Source: Parvularcula sp.
GTDB lineage: Bacteria > Pseudomonadota > Alphaproteobacteria > Caulobacterales > Parvularculaceae
Reading direction: 5' to 3'
Length of the DNA: 64,000 bases
Assembly: GCA_002704915.1 (NCBI GenBank)
Contig: PAIP01000007.1
Coordinates: 1 to 64,000, forward strand
In this document: positions 45,303 to 53,020 of the stretch, in pieces
Numbering within the stretch: position 1 is the first letter of the stretch
Layout: each line of letters starts with the position of its first letter
The notes under the pieces: model-generated
The model's database searches: none
What the model was told of the DNA's origin: nothing
What the model saw: only the letters and a program-made list of their open reading frames with translations
Translations under genes and position numbers: made by a program

Positions 45303-45690
45303 TGTTCTGACTATCCCTCATGCGCCCCGCCTTTAAGGGGGCCGATACCGAAACTGTTTTTACCCCGCGCCCGACCATCCCATCGGCTGACGGGAAAAAT
45401 AGGCGCAAGCCTTCCTGTCGCGCGTTTCACCCCGCGCGGGGCCCAACCATGGTTAACACCGAACGGCTTCCCGTTTAATCCCCTTATCACTGGAATTTGG
45501 GCGAATAGGAGGCCTCCGCGCGGTTCAAAGCGGCGATTTCCAAAGTTTAATGACGGTTAATGAAAGGTTTACGACTTTTTTTCAGCGGCGCCTGAGCCGC
45601 ATGGGGTTTTAGCCGGCTGACGTCTGACCAGGCCTGTCAGCAGTCCGAAGCCGCCCTGTTCGCCATGGCGCCGGGGAGTCCGGCAAGGCC
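45303..45690. other. Intergenic region ahead of tolQ
   Basis: 388 bases without a gene; it must contain the tolQ promoter. On the minus strand a TTAACCAT octamer (45456-45449) and a TTAA-N6-TTAA pair (45560-45547) resemble CtrA-type half sites, with the second pair one base short of the usual N7 spacing. A GCGGCTCAGGCGCCGC-type stem lies near 45586-45601. No RNA gene recognised. Confidence 0.4.
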
Positions 45691-46092
45691 TCAAAATTTG
45701 GCGAGAATGTCCGCTGGAAGGCGGCGCGGGCGGCCCGAAAGCGACATGGACGCGGCTTCGACCTCGGCCCGGGCGAGGAGGACGTCATCGCGCCATATCT
45801 CCTGGGACAGCATCATCCGGGCGCCCTTGGCGGAAACGAAACGGGTCCGCACCTCCAGCATGTCGTCGATTTTGGCGGGGATCAGCCATTCCGTGGTCAT
45901 CTTTCGGACGGCGAAGGCGAGGGGCTCCTCGCGCGCCAGCAGCTCGGAATGGTGAACCCCGCAGGCGCGGAGCGCCTCGGTCCGGCCGCGCTCGAAGAAT
46001 TTCAGATAGGCGGCGTGATAAACCACGCCGGAAAAATCCGTATCCTCGTAATAAATACGGATCGGCAACCTATAGACGTTATCGCTGTTCAT
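45691..46092 (-). CDS. ybgC: Tol-Pal-associated acyl-CoA thioesterase YbgC
   Basis: 133 residues from the ATG at 46092; the frame continues to 46191, but family sequence starts here. Single hotdog domain: RIYYEDTDFSGVVYHAAYLKFFERGRTEALR carries the catalytic Asp (YEDTD) motif of the YbgC/4-hydroxybenzoyl-CoA thioesterase branch. It hydrolyses short-chain acyl-CoA and is genetically linked to tol-pal across proteobacteria. First gene of the block. Confidence 0.95.
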   Translation of the reverse strand: MNSDNVYRLPIRIYYEDTDFSGVVYHAAYLKFFERGRTEALRACGVHHSELLAREEPLAFAVRKMTTEWLIPAKIDDMLEVRTRFVSAKGARMMLSQEIWRDDVLLARAEVEAASMSLSGRPRRLPADILAKF

Positions 46093-46174
46093 AACGGGCC
46101 TGTTCTGGGGGCGGTCGTCTTGCCTCGCAAGAAAGACACACAGTAGGCAAAAAGTTAATGAGAGTTCTTTTCCG

Positions 46175-47221
46175 ATGAAAGTGATGGGCAATCTCGACTG
46201 GCGTCATCCGCTTGTGCGCGCCCGGGTGGCGGTCGCCGCGCCCCTGCAAAAGGCGCTGGCGGGCGCCGGCGCCTGGCGAGCGCTAACGCCGGAAGAACTT
46301 GAGACCGTGCAGGCCGACGAAATTCCCGTCGCCGGCGATCGCGAGGCGCAGCGCCGCCTCGTCTACAAAACGCCGCGCCCGGAATATCTCGACGTGGAAA
46401 ATCTCGTCTACACACCCAAGGGGCTCGCGCTTCATGACGGCAAATATACGGCGCGGTTTTCGATCCGCCCGCCTTCGACCGCTGAAATCATCAAGACGCC
46501 CAAACACGCGCCCTCGAAAACATTGCCGCGCGGCACGGTGGTCGAATGCGAAACACCCTACACCTATGGCGACTGGGTCGGCGATTATGTGTTGTCGCTG
46601 GTGACACAGGACAATCTGATCGAGCCGTTGCTCTTGCCGGAATTCCTTGCGCAGAAATCCTACGCCATTCGCGACGTCGAGGCGCTCGGCATCGACTATG
46701 TCATCGTCAAGGAGCCCGTGCTCATTGAAAATGCGCGCGTCTTGCGCAAGCGCATTCCGAGTTATTACTGGGGCCCTGAAGAAGTCGGCGCCTATCGCAA
46801 GCGCTTTCACGTCACGCCGCCGCCGGCGAAACCGGGGTCCATCATCTATCTCGGGCGTTTCGATACGGTGAGCGAGGCGGCGCAGCGGGTTTACCCGTCA
46901 GCCGAAATCGCGCGCATCGTGGAATCCCTCGGCGGCAAGGTTTTCGACGCGCGCAACGCATCGCCATCCGCCTTCAATGAGATCGCGCCGCAGATGGAGA
47001 CCGTCATCGCCGATCAGGGCTCGGCGGTCTTCGGCGTCATGCACGCGCAGACGAAGAATTTGATCGAGCTTGCGGAAGACGACTGGTGGCACAACGCCAA
47101 TCTTTTCATCGCCAACGGCGCAGGCGTGAAAAACTACGCCGTCATCCACATCTATAACAAGACGGAAGCCGATCTGCACGGCCGCATTGAAGGGCATTTG
47201 CGGGACTTTGGCGTTGTTTAG
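46175..47221 (+). CDS. Possible GT61-like glycosyltransferase protein
   Basis: 348 residues with GAGAG before the ATG. The C-terminal half (PGSIIYLGRFDTVSEAAQRVYPSAEIARIVESLGG, then QMETVIADQGSAVFGVMHAQ and NANLFIANGAGVKNYAVIH) has the arrangement of the DUF563/GT61 fold, in which a nucleotide-sugar site follows an I-Y-L-x-R strand; here several usual residues differ, so activity is uncertain. The N-terminal half has no recognised domain. It may act in surface polysaccharide synthesis. Divergent from ybgC by 82 bases, and its stop abuts that of the next, opposing gene. Confidence 0.6.
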   Translation: MKVMGNLDWRHPLVRARVAVAAPLQKALAGAGAWRALTPEELETVQADEIPVAGDREAQRRLVYKTPRPEYLDVENLVYTPKGLALHDGKYTARFSIRPPSTAEIIKTPKHAPSKTLPRGTVVECETPYTYGDWVGDYVLSLVTQDNLIEPLLLPEFLAQKSYAIRDVEALGIDYVIVKEPVLIENARVLRKRIPSYYWGPEEVGAYRKRFHVTPPPAKPGSIIYLGRFDTVSEAAQRVYPSAEIARIVESLGGKVFDARNASPSAFNEIAPQMETVIADQGSAVFGVMHAQTKNLIELAEDDWWHNANLFIANGAGVKNYAVIHIYNKTEADLHGRIEGHLRDFGVV

Positions 47222-47605
47222 TTAGGCTAGCGCCTCTGCACATAAGGCATATTTTAGCGGCCACTGCTTTGCGTACGCGATCTGGCAGAGCTCTTCAAAA
47301 TAGAGTTCATCAACATACAAAACCGCCGATTCTTGAGTTCGGCGGAATGAGCATGCCCCGCCAAAAAATTTCGACTTTTTCAGCGCCAGATAATACTTTC
47401 CTGGGTTTTTAGCTTGCGGAACCGATATCTTAAACTTGCGTGAGAAATCCTCCAAGAACTCTGTAAAGGCATCCGGATCTTGCTCATTAAAGCGCTCAAC
47501 CAAACATGCGCCTGAGAGCGGCTCGGCATTTGGGCGCTCGAAATAATTCAGAATGTAATTCTCAATTGCCGCCGTTAAGCCGGCGCGACCATCACCATCC
47601 TTCAT
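47222..47605 (-). CDS. Small soluble protein of unknown function, DUF1493-like
   Basis: 127 residues with lower GC than its neighbours. Residues 12-60 (AAIENYILNYFERPNAEPLSGACLVERFNEQDPDAFTEFLEDFSRKFKI) look like a small helical fold similar in layout to DUF1493 proteins, which resemble acyl-carrier or immunity proteins. This is a weak layout match. The stop abuts the convergent plus-strand gene with no gap. Company with a barstar gene 600 bases away suggests a patch of immunity-type genes. Confidence 0.5.
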   Translation of the reverse strand: MKDGDGRAGLTAAIENYILNYFERPNAEPLSGACLVERFNEQDPDAFTEFLEDFSRKFKISVPQAKNPGKYYLALKKSKFFGGACSFRRTQESAVLYVDELYFEELCQIAYAKQWPLKYALCAEALA

Positions 47606-47629
47606 ATGATCTATATTCCAAAACTATTT

Positions 47630-48142
47630 TCAGTTTCGGGAATATATAACCATATTGTCAAGCAGCCCGCCGGCCCCCTGTTCGCTCAACAGGAAGATCG
47701 ACAGGATGCCGACCGTGAACACCGTCCAGATCAAGCCGAAAATCAGGATGAAGAGGATCGAGCGGTTGACGCCATGGGTGAGGACCGCGCGGTCCGGTTT
47801 CGACGGGTCGTAGCGCACGGCGACCTGCGCGCCCACGGGCAGCGCCTCGTAAATCTCGTGATGGAACTGGCGGCCCGAACTCGCGGTGTAACCGAACGCA
47901 ATGGTCTTCCCGATGCGCTCATAGCCGTCGGGCGCGTATTTGTATTCGACCTTGGCTTCGTAGGTGTCGCCGTCGCTATCGGAGTTCACCCTGAAATCCG
48001 ACGCGATGATGTCGCCCGGCGTTGTCGGCCAATGCGCCGCCTCAAGCGAATAATAATAAGACCGCCCGCCCCAGAACAGCATCGCCGCCCCGACCGCGAG
48101 GAACAGCCCGAAAAACAGCGTCAGCCCGATCGATCCGCCCAT
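47630..48142 (-). CDS. DUF3592 membrane protein
   Basis: 170 residues. Two membrane helices (N-terminal IGLTLFFGLFLAVGAAMLFWGG and C-terminal ILFILIFGLIWTVFTVGILSIF) flank an extracytoplasmic beta domain with the DUF3592 signature: WPTTPGDIIASDF, YEAKVEYKYAPDGYERIGKTIAFGY and VAVRYDPSKPDRAVL. Function unknown; members occur singly or beside effector genes in many bacteria. Transcribed toward the small unknown gene, whose start lies 24 bases downstream of its stop. Confidence 0.85.
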   Translation of the reverse strand: MGGSIGLTLFFGLFLAVGAAMLFWGGRSYYYSLEAAHWPTTPGDIIASDFRVNSDSDGDTYEAKVEYKYAPDGYERIGKTIAFGYTASSGRQFHHEIYEALPVGAQVAVRYDPSKPDRAVLTHGVNRSILFILIFGLIWTVFTVGILSIFLLSEQGAGGLLDNMVIYSRN

Positions 48143-48191
48143 GACGCGCCCTCCCCGAAATTGCGGAAATGATCCTAGTGCGGAATGGTCA

Positions 48192-48479
48192 CTATTCGAT
48201 GACTAAATTGAATAAATCAGGCGACGAAGCCTCTAACTGTTTCATTACGTTTAGATACTTGCTCACATAGTCTCGCAGCGGCGTTGGAAGACTGCTCAAT
48301 CCCGAGACGAATACCGTGTCGCCGCTGCAAAACTCTTCAAAGCACTCTTCGAAAGCATCGAGGTTACGGCCATAATAATCAGAGAAAGCAAACTCTCTCG
48401 CCACTAGATCGTGGAAATCACTTTCCGATCTGACGGCTTCAAGATTGAGGCGCTTGGCAGCCACGCTAGTTTTCGCCAA
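48192..48479 (-). CDS. Barstar-family (barnase inhibitor-like) protein
   Basis: 95 residues. The barstar core is recognisable: [33 protein letters not shown], with YGRNLDAF as the hallmark, then strand [11 protein letters not shown] and helix [14 protein letters not shown]. Barstars block barnase-type or related RNases by covering the active site. No barnase-type toxin is encoded in this window, so it is an orphan. The start overlaps the ruvB stop by 14 bases, and the gene is AT-richer than ruvB, so it looks like an acquired rider on the ruv operon. Confidence 0.8.
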   Translation of the reverse strand: MAKTSVAAKRLNLEAVRSESDFHDLVAREFAFSDYYGRNLDAFEECFEEFCSGDTVFVSGLSSLPTPLRDYVSKYLNVMKQLEASSPDLFNLVIE

Positions 48480-49506
48480 ACAAATCCGACGCCGCGCCCT
48501 TCGGCGCGGGCAATCCGAGATGCGCCCAGGCGCTGACGGAAAGAACGCGGCCGCGGGGCGTGCGCTGGATGAGGCCCTGCTGCAACAGGAAGGGTTCGAT
48601 CACATCCTCGACAGCGTCGCGCGCTTCGGCGAGGGCCGCGGCGATGGTTTCAACGCCCACGGGACCGCCGCCGAAATGCTCCGCAATCAGACGAAGATAA
48701 CGCCGGTCGAGCGGATCAAGACCTAGGACGTCGATTTCGAGACGCTTCAGCGCCTTGTCGGCGACCGCCGCGTCAATGACGCCGGCTCCTTCCACCGTCG
48801 CCACATCGCGCACGCGGCGCAGCAGCCGCCCCGCGACGCGGGGCGTCCCGCGCGCCCGGCGCGCGATTTCTCCGGCGCCGTCGGCGGACATCTCGGCTTT
48901 CAACAAAGCTGCGCCGCGCGAGACGATGCGCGCGAGATCTTTTTCAGAATAGAAATCGAGACGCACGGGGATGCCGAACCGGTCGAGCAGCGGTTTGGCG
49001 AGCAGCCCCGAGCGCGTTGTCGCTCCGATCAGCGTGAAGCGCGGCAGATCGATCCTGACCGAGCGCGCCGCCGGACCTTCGCCGATGATGAGATCGAGGG
49101 CGAAATCCTCCATCGCGGGATAGAGCACTTCCTCGACATGGGGCGACAGGCGGTGAATCTCGTCGATGAACAAGACGTCGCCGGCTTCGAGATTGGTGAG
49201 CAGCGCCGCAAGATCGCCGGGCTTGGTGATCGCGGGGCCCGAGGTCGCGCGGAAGCTGACTTCCAGTTCATTGGCGACGATCTGCGCCAGAGTCGTCTTG
49301 CCGAGGCCCGGGGGCCCGTGAAACAGCACGTGGTCGAGCGCCTCGCCGCGCGCCTTCGCGGCTTGCACGAAAACCCGGAGATTGTCCTTGGCGCTCGGCT
49401 GACCGACGAAATCGTCGAGCTTTTTCGGGCGCAGCGCCGCATCGGCGTCTTCTCCCTTGCGCTCGCCGTCAATTAAACGGTCATCTTTGTAAGCAGGTTC
49501 AGCCAT
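48466..49506 (-). CDS. ruvB: Holliday junction branch-migration motor RuvB
   Basis: 346 residues. AAA+ ATPase with Walker [14 protein letters not shown] (residues 62-73), Walker [11 protein letters not shown], sensor region [11 protein letters not shown] and a C-terminal winged helix ([20 protein letters not shown]) for DNA binding. RuvB forms hexamers that drive branch migration with RuvA. It is the last ruv gene, separated from ruvA by a 490-base insert containing the DUF559 unit, and its end overlaps the barstar gene. Confidence 0.97.
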   Translation of the reverse strand: MAEPAYKDDRLIDGERKGEDADAALRPKKLDDFVGQPSAKDNLRVFVQAAKARGEALDHVLFHGPPGLGKTTLAQIVANELEVSFRATSGPAITKPGDLAALLTNLEAGDVLFIDEIHRLSPHVEEVLYPAMEDFALDLIIGEGPAARSVRIDLPRFTLIGATTRSGLLAKPLLDRFGIPVRLDFYSEKDLARIVSRGAALLKAEMSADGAGEIARRARGTPRVAGRLLRRVRDVATVEGAGVIDAAVADKALKRLEIDVLGLDPLDRRYLRLIAEHFGGGPVGVETIAAALAEARDAVEDVIEPFLLQQGLIQRTPRGRVLSVSAWAHLGLPAPKGAASDLFGEN

Positions 49507-49522
49507 GGGAAAAGGTCCTTCT

Positions 49523-49974
49523 CCCCTCTCCCGCTTTGCGGGAGAGGGGCCGGGGGTGAGGGTGCTCTTTAAGCTTCATAACCCAAGTTCTTTTTGCATC
49601 AGCGCGCATAACTGATCTTCATTCATCGCGACCTCCGCAGATATGCGCAACATGCGCCACCCGCTTTCGACAATTTCTTTTTCTCGCACGGCATCGCGTT
49701 CAGCAACTGCCGGCAATTTGTGGATGCCGCCATCGATCTCAATAGCAAGCTTCGCTTTCACGACAGCGAAGTCTACAACAAAGCGGCCTACTCCGTGTTG
49801 ACGGCGCACCGGAAATCCATGCTTGCGAAACTCGCGCAAAACTTCCCACGCCATTTGCTCCGGCTTATTTGCAAATTGCCTTAGTTTTCTCGCTCGCTTT
49901 ATATTTCGGCGTGGTTCCATATGGGAAAACTTCCACCCTCACCCCCGGCCCCTCTCCCGCCAGCGGGAGAGGGG
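49523..49974. mobile_element. Putative small mobile unit: DUF559 gene between inverted palindromic ends
   Basis: Left end (49523-49564): a 12-bp stem CCCCTCTCCCGC-TTT-GCGGGAGAGGGG followed by CCGGGGGTGAGGGTG. Right end (49933-49974): the inverted copy, CACCCTCACCCCCGG then CCCCTCTCCCGC-CA-GCGGGAGAGGGG. The two ends are near-identical inverted repeats of about 41 bases, with tails facing inward and a single DUF559 gene filling the interior. The unit splits ruvA from ruvB, which are normally adjacent. No transposase and no clear target duplication seen. Mobility is an inference from layout. Confidence 0.55.
49576..49920 (-). CDS. DUF559 endonuclease-fold protein
   Basis: 114 residues. The DUF559 family belongs to the PD-(D/E)xK nuclease superfamily near very-short-patch repair enzymes (Vsr). 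Visible core: an Arg-rich start (RRNIKRARKLRQFANKPEQ), LREFRKHGFPVRRQHGVGRFVVDF with Asp50, then AIEIDGGIHK with Glu61 and Asp63 as metal ligands, and SGWRMLRI. It is the complete domain and nothing else, the usual size for such genes, which often exist in several copies per genome. Same orientation as the ruv genes, so it is probably carried on the ruv transcript. Activity untested; a DNA nicking or mismatch role is possible. Confidence 0.85.
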   Translation of the reverse strand: MEPRRNIKRARKLRQFANKPEQMAWEVLREFRKHGFPVRRQHGVGRFVVDFAVVKAKLAIEIDGGIHKLPAVAERDAVREKEIVESGWRMLRISAEVAMNEDQLCALMQKELGL

Positions 49975-49996
49975 GGGGAGTTGCGTCCCTGTTCCC

Positions 49997-50629
49997 TTAC
50001 GCCGCCGCCAGTTCTTTGAGCGCCGCTTTAATAAGCGCTTCAACGCCGGGAGAGTCCATGCCTTCCGCGGCGCGGGCGACGGCGCGGCGCGCCTCAACGC
50101 CGTCATAGCCGAGATTGGCGAGGGCCGAGACGGCGTCCGCCTTCGCCGCCAAAGCGGGATCGGACGGCGCCGCGGCGGCGACCTTTTTACGCGCGGCCAT
50201 GGCGATCACTTCGCCTCCGGCGCCGGCGAGCGCGCCGGCCTTTGACTGCAATTCGGTGACGATGCGCTGGGCGAGTTTCTTGCCCACCCCATGGGCGCGG
50301 GAAACCGCAGTGACGTCTTCCGCCGTCACCGCGTCGTAAAGTTCGGACGGCGTCAGCACCTGTAAAATCCCGAGCGCATGTTTCGCGCCGACCCCTTGCA
50401 CGCTTTGCAAAAGACGAAACGCCTGACGCTCATTCTCGGACGGAAAGCCGTAAAGCCGGATCAGGTCTTCGCGCACCAATGTCTCAATAGACAGCGTCGT
50501 CTCGTCACCCGGCGTCAAACCTTGCAGCACGCGCGGCGCGGCGTGAATTTCATAGCCGACGCCATTCACATCGATGATGGCCGTATCTTCCGCCAGCGAG
50601 ATGACAACGCCTTTCAACCTGCCGATCAT
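49997..50629 (-). CDS. ruvA: Holliday junction DNA-binding protein RuvA
   Basis: 210 residues. N-terminal OB-fold (MIGRLKGVVISLAEDTAIIDVNGVGYEI), central helix-hairpin-helix pair (LQSVQGVGAKHALGILQVLTP, RAHGVGKKLAQRIVTEL) and a flexible linker to the C-terminal domain that contacts RuvB (ALANLGYDGVEARRAVARA). RuvA tetramers clamp the four-way junction. Start and the ruvC stop abut exactly (50629/50630). The ruvB gene normally next in line is displaced by the DUF559 unit. Confidence 0.97.
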   Translation of the reverse strand: MIGRLKGVVISLAEDTAIIDVNGVGYEIHAAPRVLQGLTPGDETTLSIETLVREDLIRLYGFPSENERQAFRLLQSVQGVGAKHALGILQVLTPSELYDAVTAEDVTAVSRAHGVGKKLAQRIVTELQSKAGALAGAGGEVIAMAARKKVAAAAPSDPALAAKADAVSALANLGYDGVEARRAVARAAEGMDSPGVEALIKAALKELAAA

Positions 50630-51130
50630 TTACGACGCCTCCAATTTGCGAAAACTACTGTGATGAGCGTGACAGACAGCGACGGCGAGCGCATCCGCCT
50701 CGTCGCTCGCCAGCGCGCCGCATTTCGGGAGCAGCACTTTCACCATGGCGGCGACCTGAGTTTTGTCCGCATGGCCCTTGCCCACCACGGACTTCTTCAC
50801 CGAATTCGCCGCATATTCGGCGACAGCCAGCCCGGCGAGCCCCGGCGCCAACAAGGCGACGCCGCGCGCCTGTCCCAAGACCAGCGCGTCGCGGGGATTG
50901 GCGTTGACGAATGTCTCCTCCACCGCCGCCTCGTCGGGTCCGAACTCGGAAATCAGCGCTTGCAGCCCTTCGAAAATCTCGGCGAGTTTCGCGGCATGGG
51001 CCGCGCCCCGCTTCGGCCGGATGACGCCGGAGGCGACATAGGAAAGCCGCGCGCCCGCGCGCTCGACCACGCCCCAGCCGGTGGCCGCGGAGCCCGGATC
51101 GACGCCCAAAATGCGAATCACTGCGCTCAT
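50630..51130 (-). CDS. ruvC: Holliday junction resolvase RuvC
   Basis: 166 residues, the usual length. RNase-H-fold resolvase with catalytic acidic residues in RILGVDPGSAATGWGV (first Asp), AAVEETFVNANP (Glu), and the C-terminal DEADALAVAVCHAHH (Asp pair). It cuts Holliday junctions symmetrically after RuvAB migration. First gene of the ruv operon; its start lies 54 bases from the SEL1 gene stop. Confidence 0.97.
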   Translation of the reverse strand: MSAVIRILGVDPGSAATGWGVVERAGARLSYVASGVIRPKRGAAHAAKLAEIFEGLQALISEFGPDEAAVEETFVNANPRDALVLGQARGVALLAPGLAGLAVAEYAANSVKKSVVGKGHADKTQVAAMVKVLLPKCGALASDEADALAVAVCHAHHSSFRKLEAS

Positions 51131-51184
51131 GGCGCGACCATAGGGCGGTTCCGCGTGGAAGGAAACAAAACGTGAATAGAGGTT

Positions 51185-52138
51185 TTATCGCAAGCGGCGA
51201 CGCAGCTTCTTCGCCTGGTCCTTGAGAGCCGGATCAACCTCGGGGTCGGCGATCAGGCCGTCGACCAGCAGCAGGGCGGCTTCCGCGTCCCTCTCGCGTC
51301 CGTCGCCTTCGGACAGGGCGACCGCATAAAGAAACCGCCCCTGCGGGTCGCCGGCCTCGGCCGCGCGCTCGAACCAGTCGGCGGGGCTTTCCTCCGCGTC
51401 GACGCCGCTATGGACCAGCAAGCCAAGCCCGGTCATGGCGGGCGCGAAGCCCGCCTCCGCCGCTTTGCGCATATACGTCGCCGACGCCTCAAGATCAGGA
51501 ACGCCGAGATCGCCGGACTGCAACAACAGCCCCAGATTATAGGCGGCAAGCATATCGCCGCCCTCGGCGGCCTTGGCGAACCAGTCGGCGGCGGTCGGGT
51601 GATGCCGCGACACGCCGTCGCCGGAGAGATAAGCAATGGCGAGATTGCGCTGGGCTTCCGGCTCGCCCGCCTCCGCCGCCTCCATCAGGAATTTGACGCC
51701 GCGCGCCTTGTCCTGATCGACGCCGACGCCTTCCAGATGCATGACGCCGAGACGCAGATTTGCCCGTGCGTGCCCCTGCTCGGCCGCCAGCTTGTACCAG
51801 CCGATGGCGATGTCCGGCGCCTCCCGGACGCCGTCGCCCGTGCGCGCAAGCTCGCCAAGCGCAAATTGCGCATCCGCCTGCCCGGCCCGCGCCGCCTTGT
51901 CGTAAAGATCCACCGCACGCTGAAGATCGGTCTCAACGCCGAGACCGTTTTCATAAAGATAGCCGATGAGATGCTGCGCATCGGCGTCGCCTTTTTCCGC
52001 CAGCGGTTCGGCAAGCGCCCGCGCCGTTTCATAATCGCCCGCAAGCAGCGCCTCGAGCGCGGCCCCGGCGCCCTGTTCCTGTGAGAAAGCAGGCGTCAGA
52101 AAAAGACAAGAGAACAGAATGAAAATAGCTCGCCGCAT
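51185..52138 (-). CDS. Periplasmic Sel1-repeat protein
   Basis: 317 residues with a signal peptide (LFSCLFLTPAFSQEQ). At least six Sel1-type repeats of about 36 residues: DADAQHLIGYLYENGLGVETDLQRAVDLYDKAA, QADAQFALGELARTGDGV, GHARANLRLGVMHLEGVGVDQDKA and so on, ending in a charged tail. Such helical-hairpin repeats assemble protein complexes; periplasmic versions are linked to envelope stress and secretion. No specific partner can be named. Upstream of ruvC on the same strand, possibly a separate transcript. Confidence 0.88.
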   Translation of the reverse strand: MRRAIFILFSCLFLTPAFSQEQGAGAALEALLAGDYETARALAEPLAEKGDADAQHLIGYLYENGLGVETDLQRAVDLYDKAARAGQADAQFALGELARTGDGVREAPDIAIGWYKLAAEQGHARANLRLGVMHLEGVGVDQDKARGVKFLMEAAEAGEPEAQRNLAIAYLSGDGVSRHHPTAADWFAKAAEGGDMLAAYNLGLLLQSGDLGVPDLEASATYMRKAAEAGFAPAMTGLGLLVHSGVDAEESPADWFERAAEAGDPQGRFLYAVALSEGDGRERDAEAALLLVDGLIADPEVDPALKDQAKKLRRRLR

Positions 52139-52171
52139 GGCCCGGCTTTTACGCCGGTTCGGCGCGCGAAA

Positions 52172-52279
52172 CTAGCTCGCCGCCGCCATGGCCTGGTTAA
52201 ACCCTTCCACAAAGGCGGCGGTGAAACAGATGGCGACCATGGCCACCATGGCGGTCAGCAACACCCAGCGAAGGCTCAT
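52172..52279 (-). CDS. 35-residue single-helix membrane peptide
   Basis: ATG at 52279 with GGGGAG 7 bases upstream encodes MSLRWVLLTAMVAMVAICF and continues TAAFVEGFNQAMAAAS: one hydrophobic helix and a short tail. It sits between thiE and the Sel1 gene on the same strand, with 54 bases to the thiE stop. Small membrane peptides like this are often missed. The evidence is a ribosome-binding site and composition only. Confidence 0.45.
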   Translation of the reverse strand: MSLRWVLLTAMVAMVAICFTAAFVEGFNQAMAAAS

Positions 52280-52333
52280 GACAGTGCTCCCCACGACATA
52301 TGGGGGCTTCAACGCAAGATCCGTTCCGGCACC

Positions 52334-52981
52334 TCACCCCTCGGCGATCGCCTTGTTGAAGGCTTTGACCGCTGCGGCGGGACCGTCTTCGTGCAACCAG
52401 ACCGCCCCGGCGGCGGCGATGAAATCTGCGCCCGCGCGCACTAGGGGGCCGCAATTTTCCGGGGTGATGCCGCCTATCGCGACGCAAGGCAGCGTCGTTG
52501 CGTAAGACCACCATTCAAGCAGTTGAGGCTCCGCCTTTGTCGGCGCTTCTTTCGTCTGTGTGGGGAAAAAGGCGCCAAAGGCCACATAATCGGCGCCCGC
52601 CTCCCCGGCCTCAAGCGCCAGGTGTTTCGAATTGTGACAGGTGACGCCCACGGTGGCGTCTTCGCCGAGGGCGGCCCGCGCCTTTTTGCAGCTCGCATCG
52701 GACTGGCCCACATGGACGCCGTCGGCGCCCGATTTCAGCGCCAGATCCGGCCGGTCATTGATCAGAAAAGCGACATCGTGTTCGCGCGCGATGGGCAGGA
52801 GCGTTTCGGCGGCGCGCAGAGTTTCGTCGTCGCCCGCAGACACGCCCTCAGGCGATTTCAGACGCAACTGCACGCAGGCGACATCGCCGGCGCCGAGCGC
52901 GCGGGCGAAATCATCGCGAAAACGTTGAAGATCGCCGATCGCCGGCGGCGTAATCAGATAGAGTCTGCAATCATGCGTCAT
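52334..52981 (-). CDS. thiE: Thiamine-phosphate synthase ThiE
   Basis: 215 residues. TIM-barrel ThiE with the typical pyrophosphate and thiazole sites: CRLYLITPPAIGD, the AFLINDRPDLALKSGADGVHVGQSD block, GVTCHNSKHLALEAGEAGADYVAFGAFFPT and PCVAIGGITPENCGPLVRAGADFIA. It joins HMP-PP and thiazole phosphate to thiamine phosphate. The gene is short compared with many ThiE proteins but contains all motifs. It completes, with thiC and thiD in this window, the pyrimidine side of the pathway; thiazole genes are not in the window, and no TPP aptamer is seen upstream. Confidence 0.92.
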   Translation of the reverse strand: MTHDCRLYLITPPAIGDLQRFRDDFARALGAGDVACVQLRLKSPEGVSAGDDETLRAAETLLPIAREHDVAFLINDRPDLALKSGADGVHVGQSDASCKKARAALGEDATVGVTCHNSKHLALEAGEAGADYVAFGAFFPTQTKEAPTKAEPQLLEWWSYATTLPCVAIGGITPENCGPLVRAGADFIAAAGAVWLHEDGPAAAVKAFNKAIAEG

Positions 52982-53020
52982 GGGCGGCTATATAAAAACG
53001 CCCGGCCCTGATGGAAAGCA

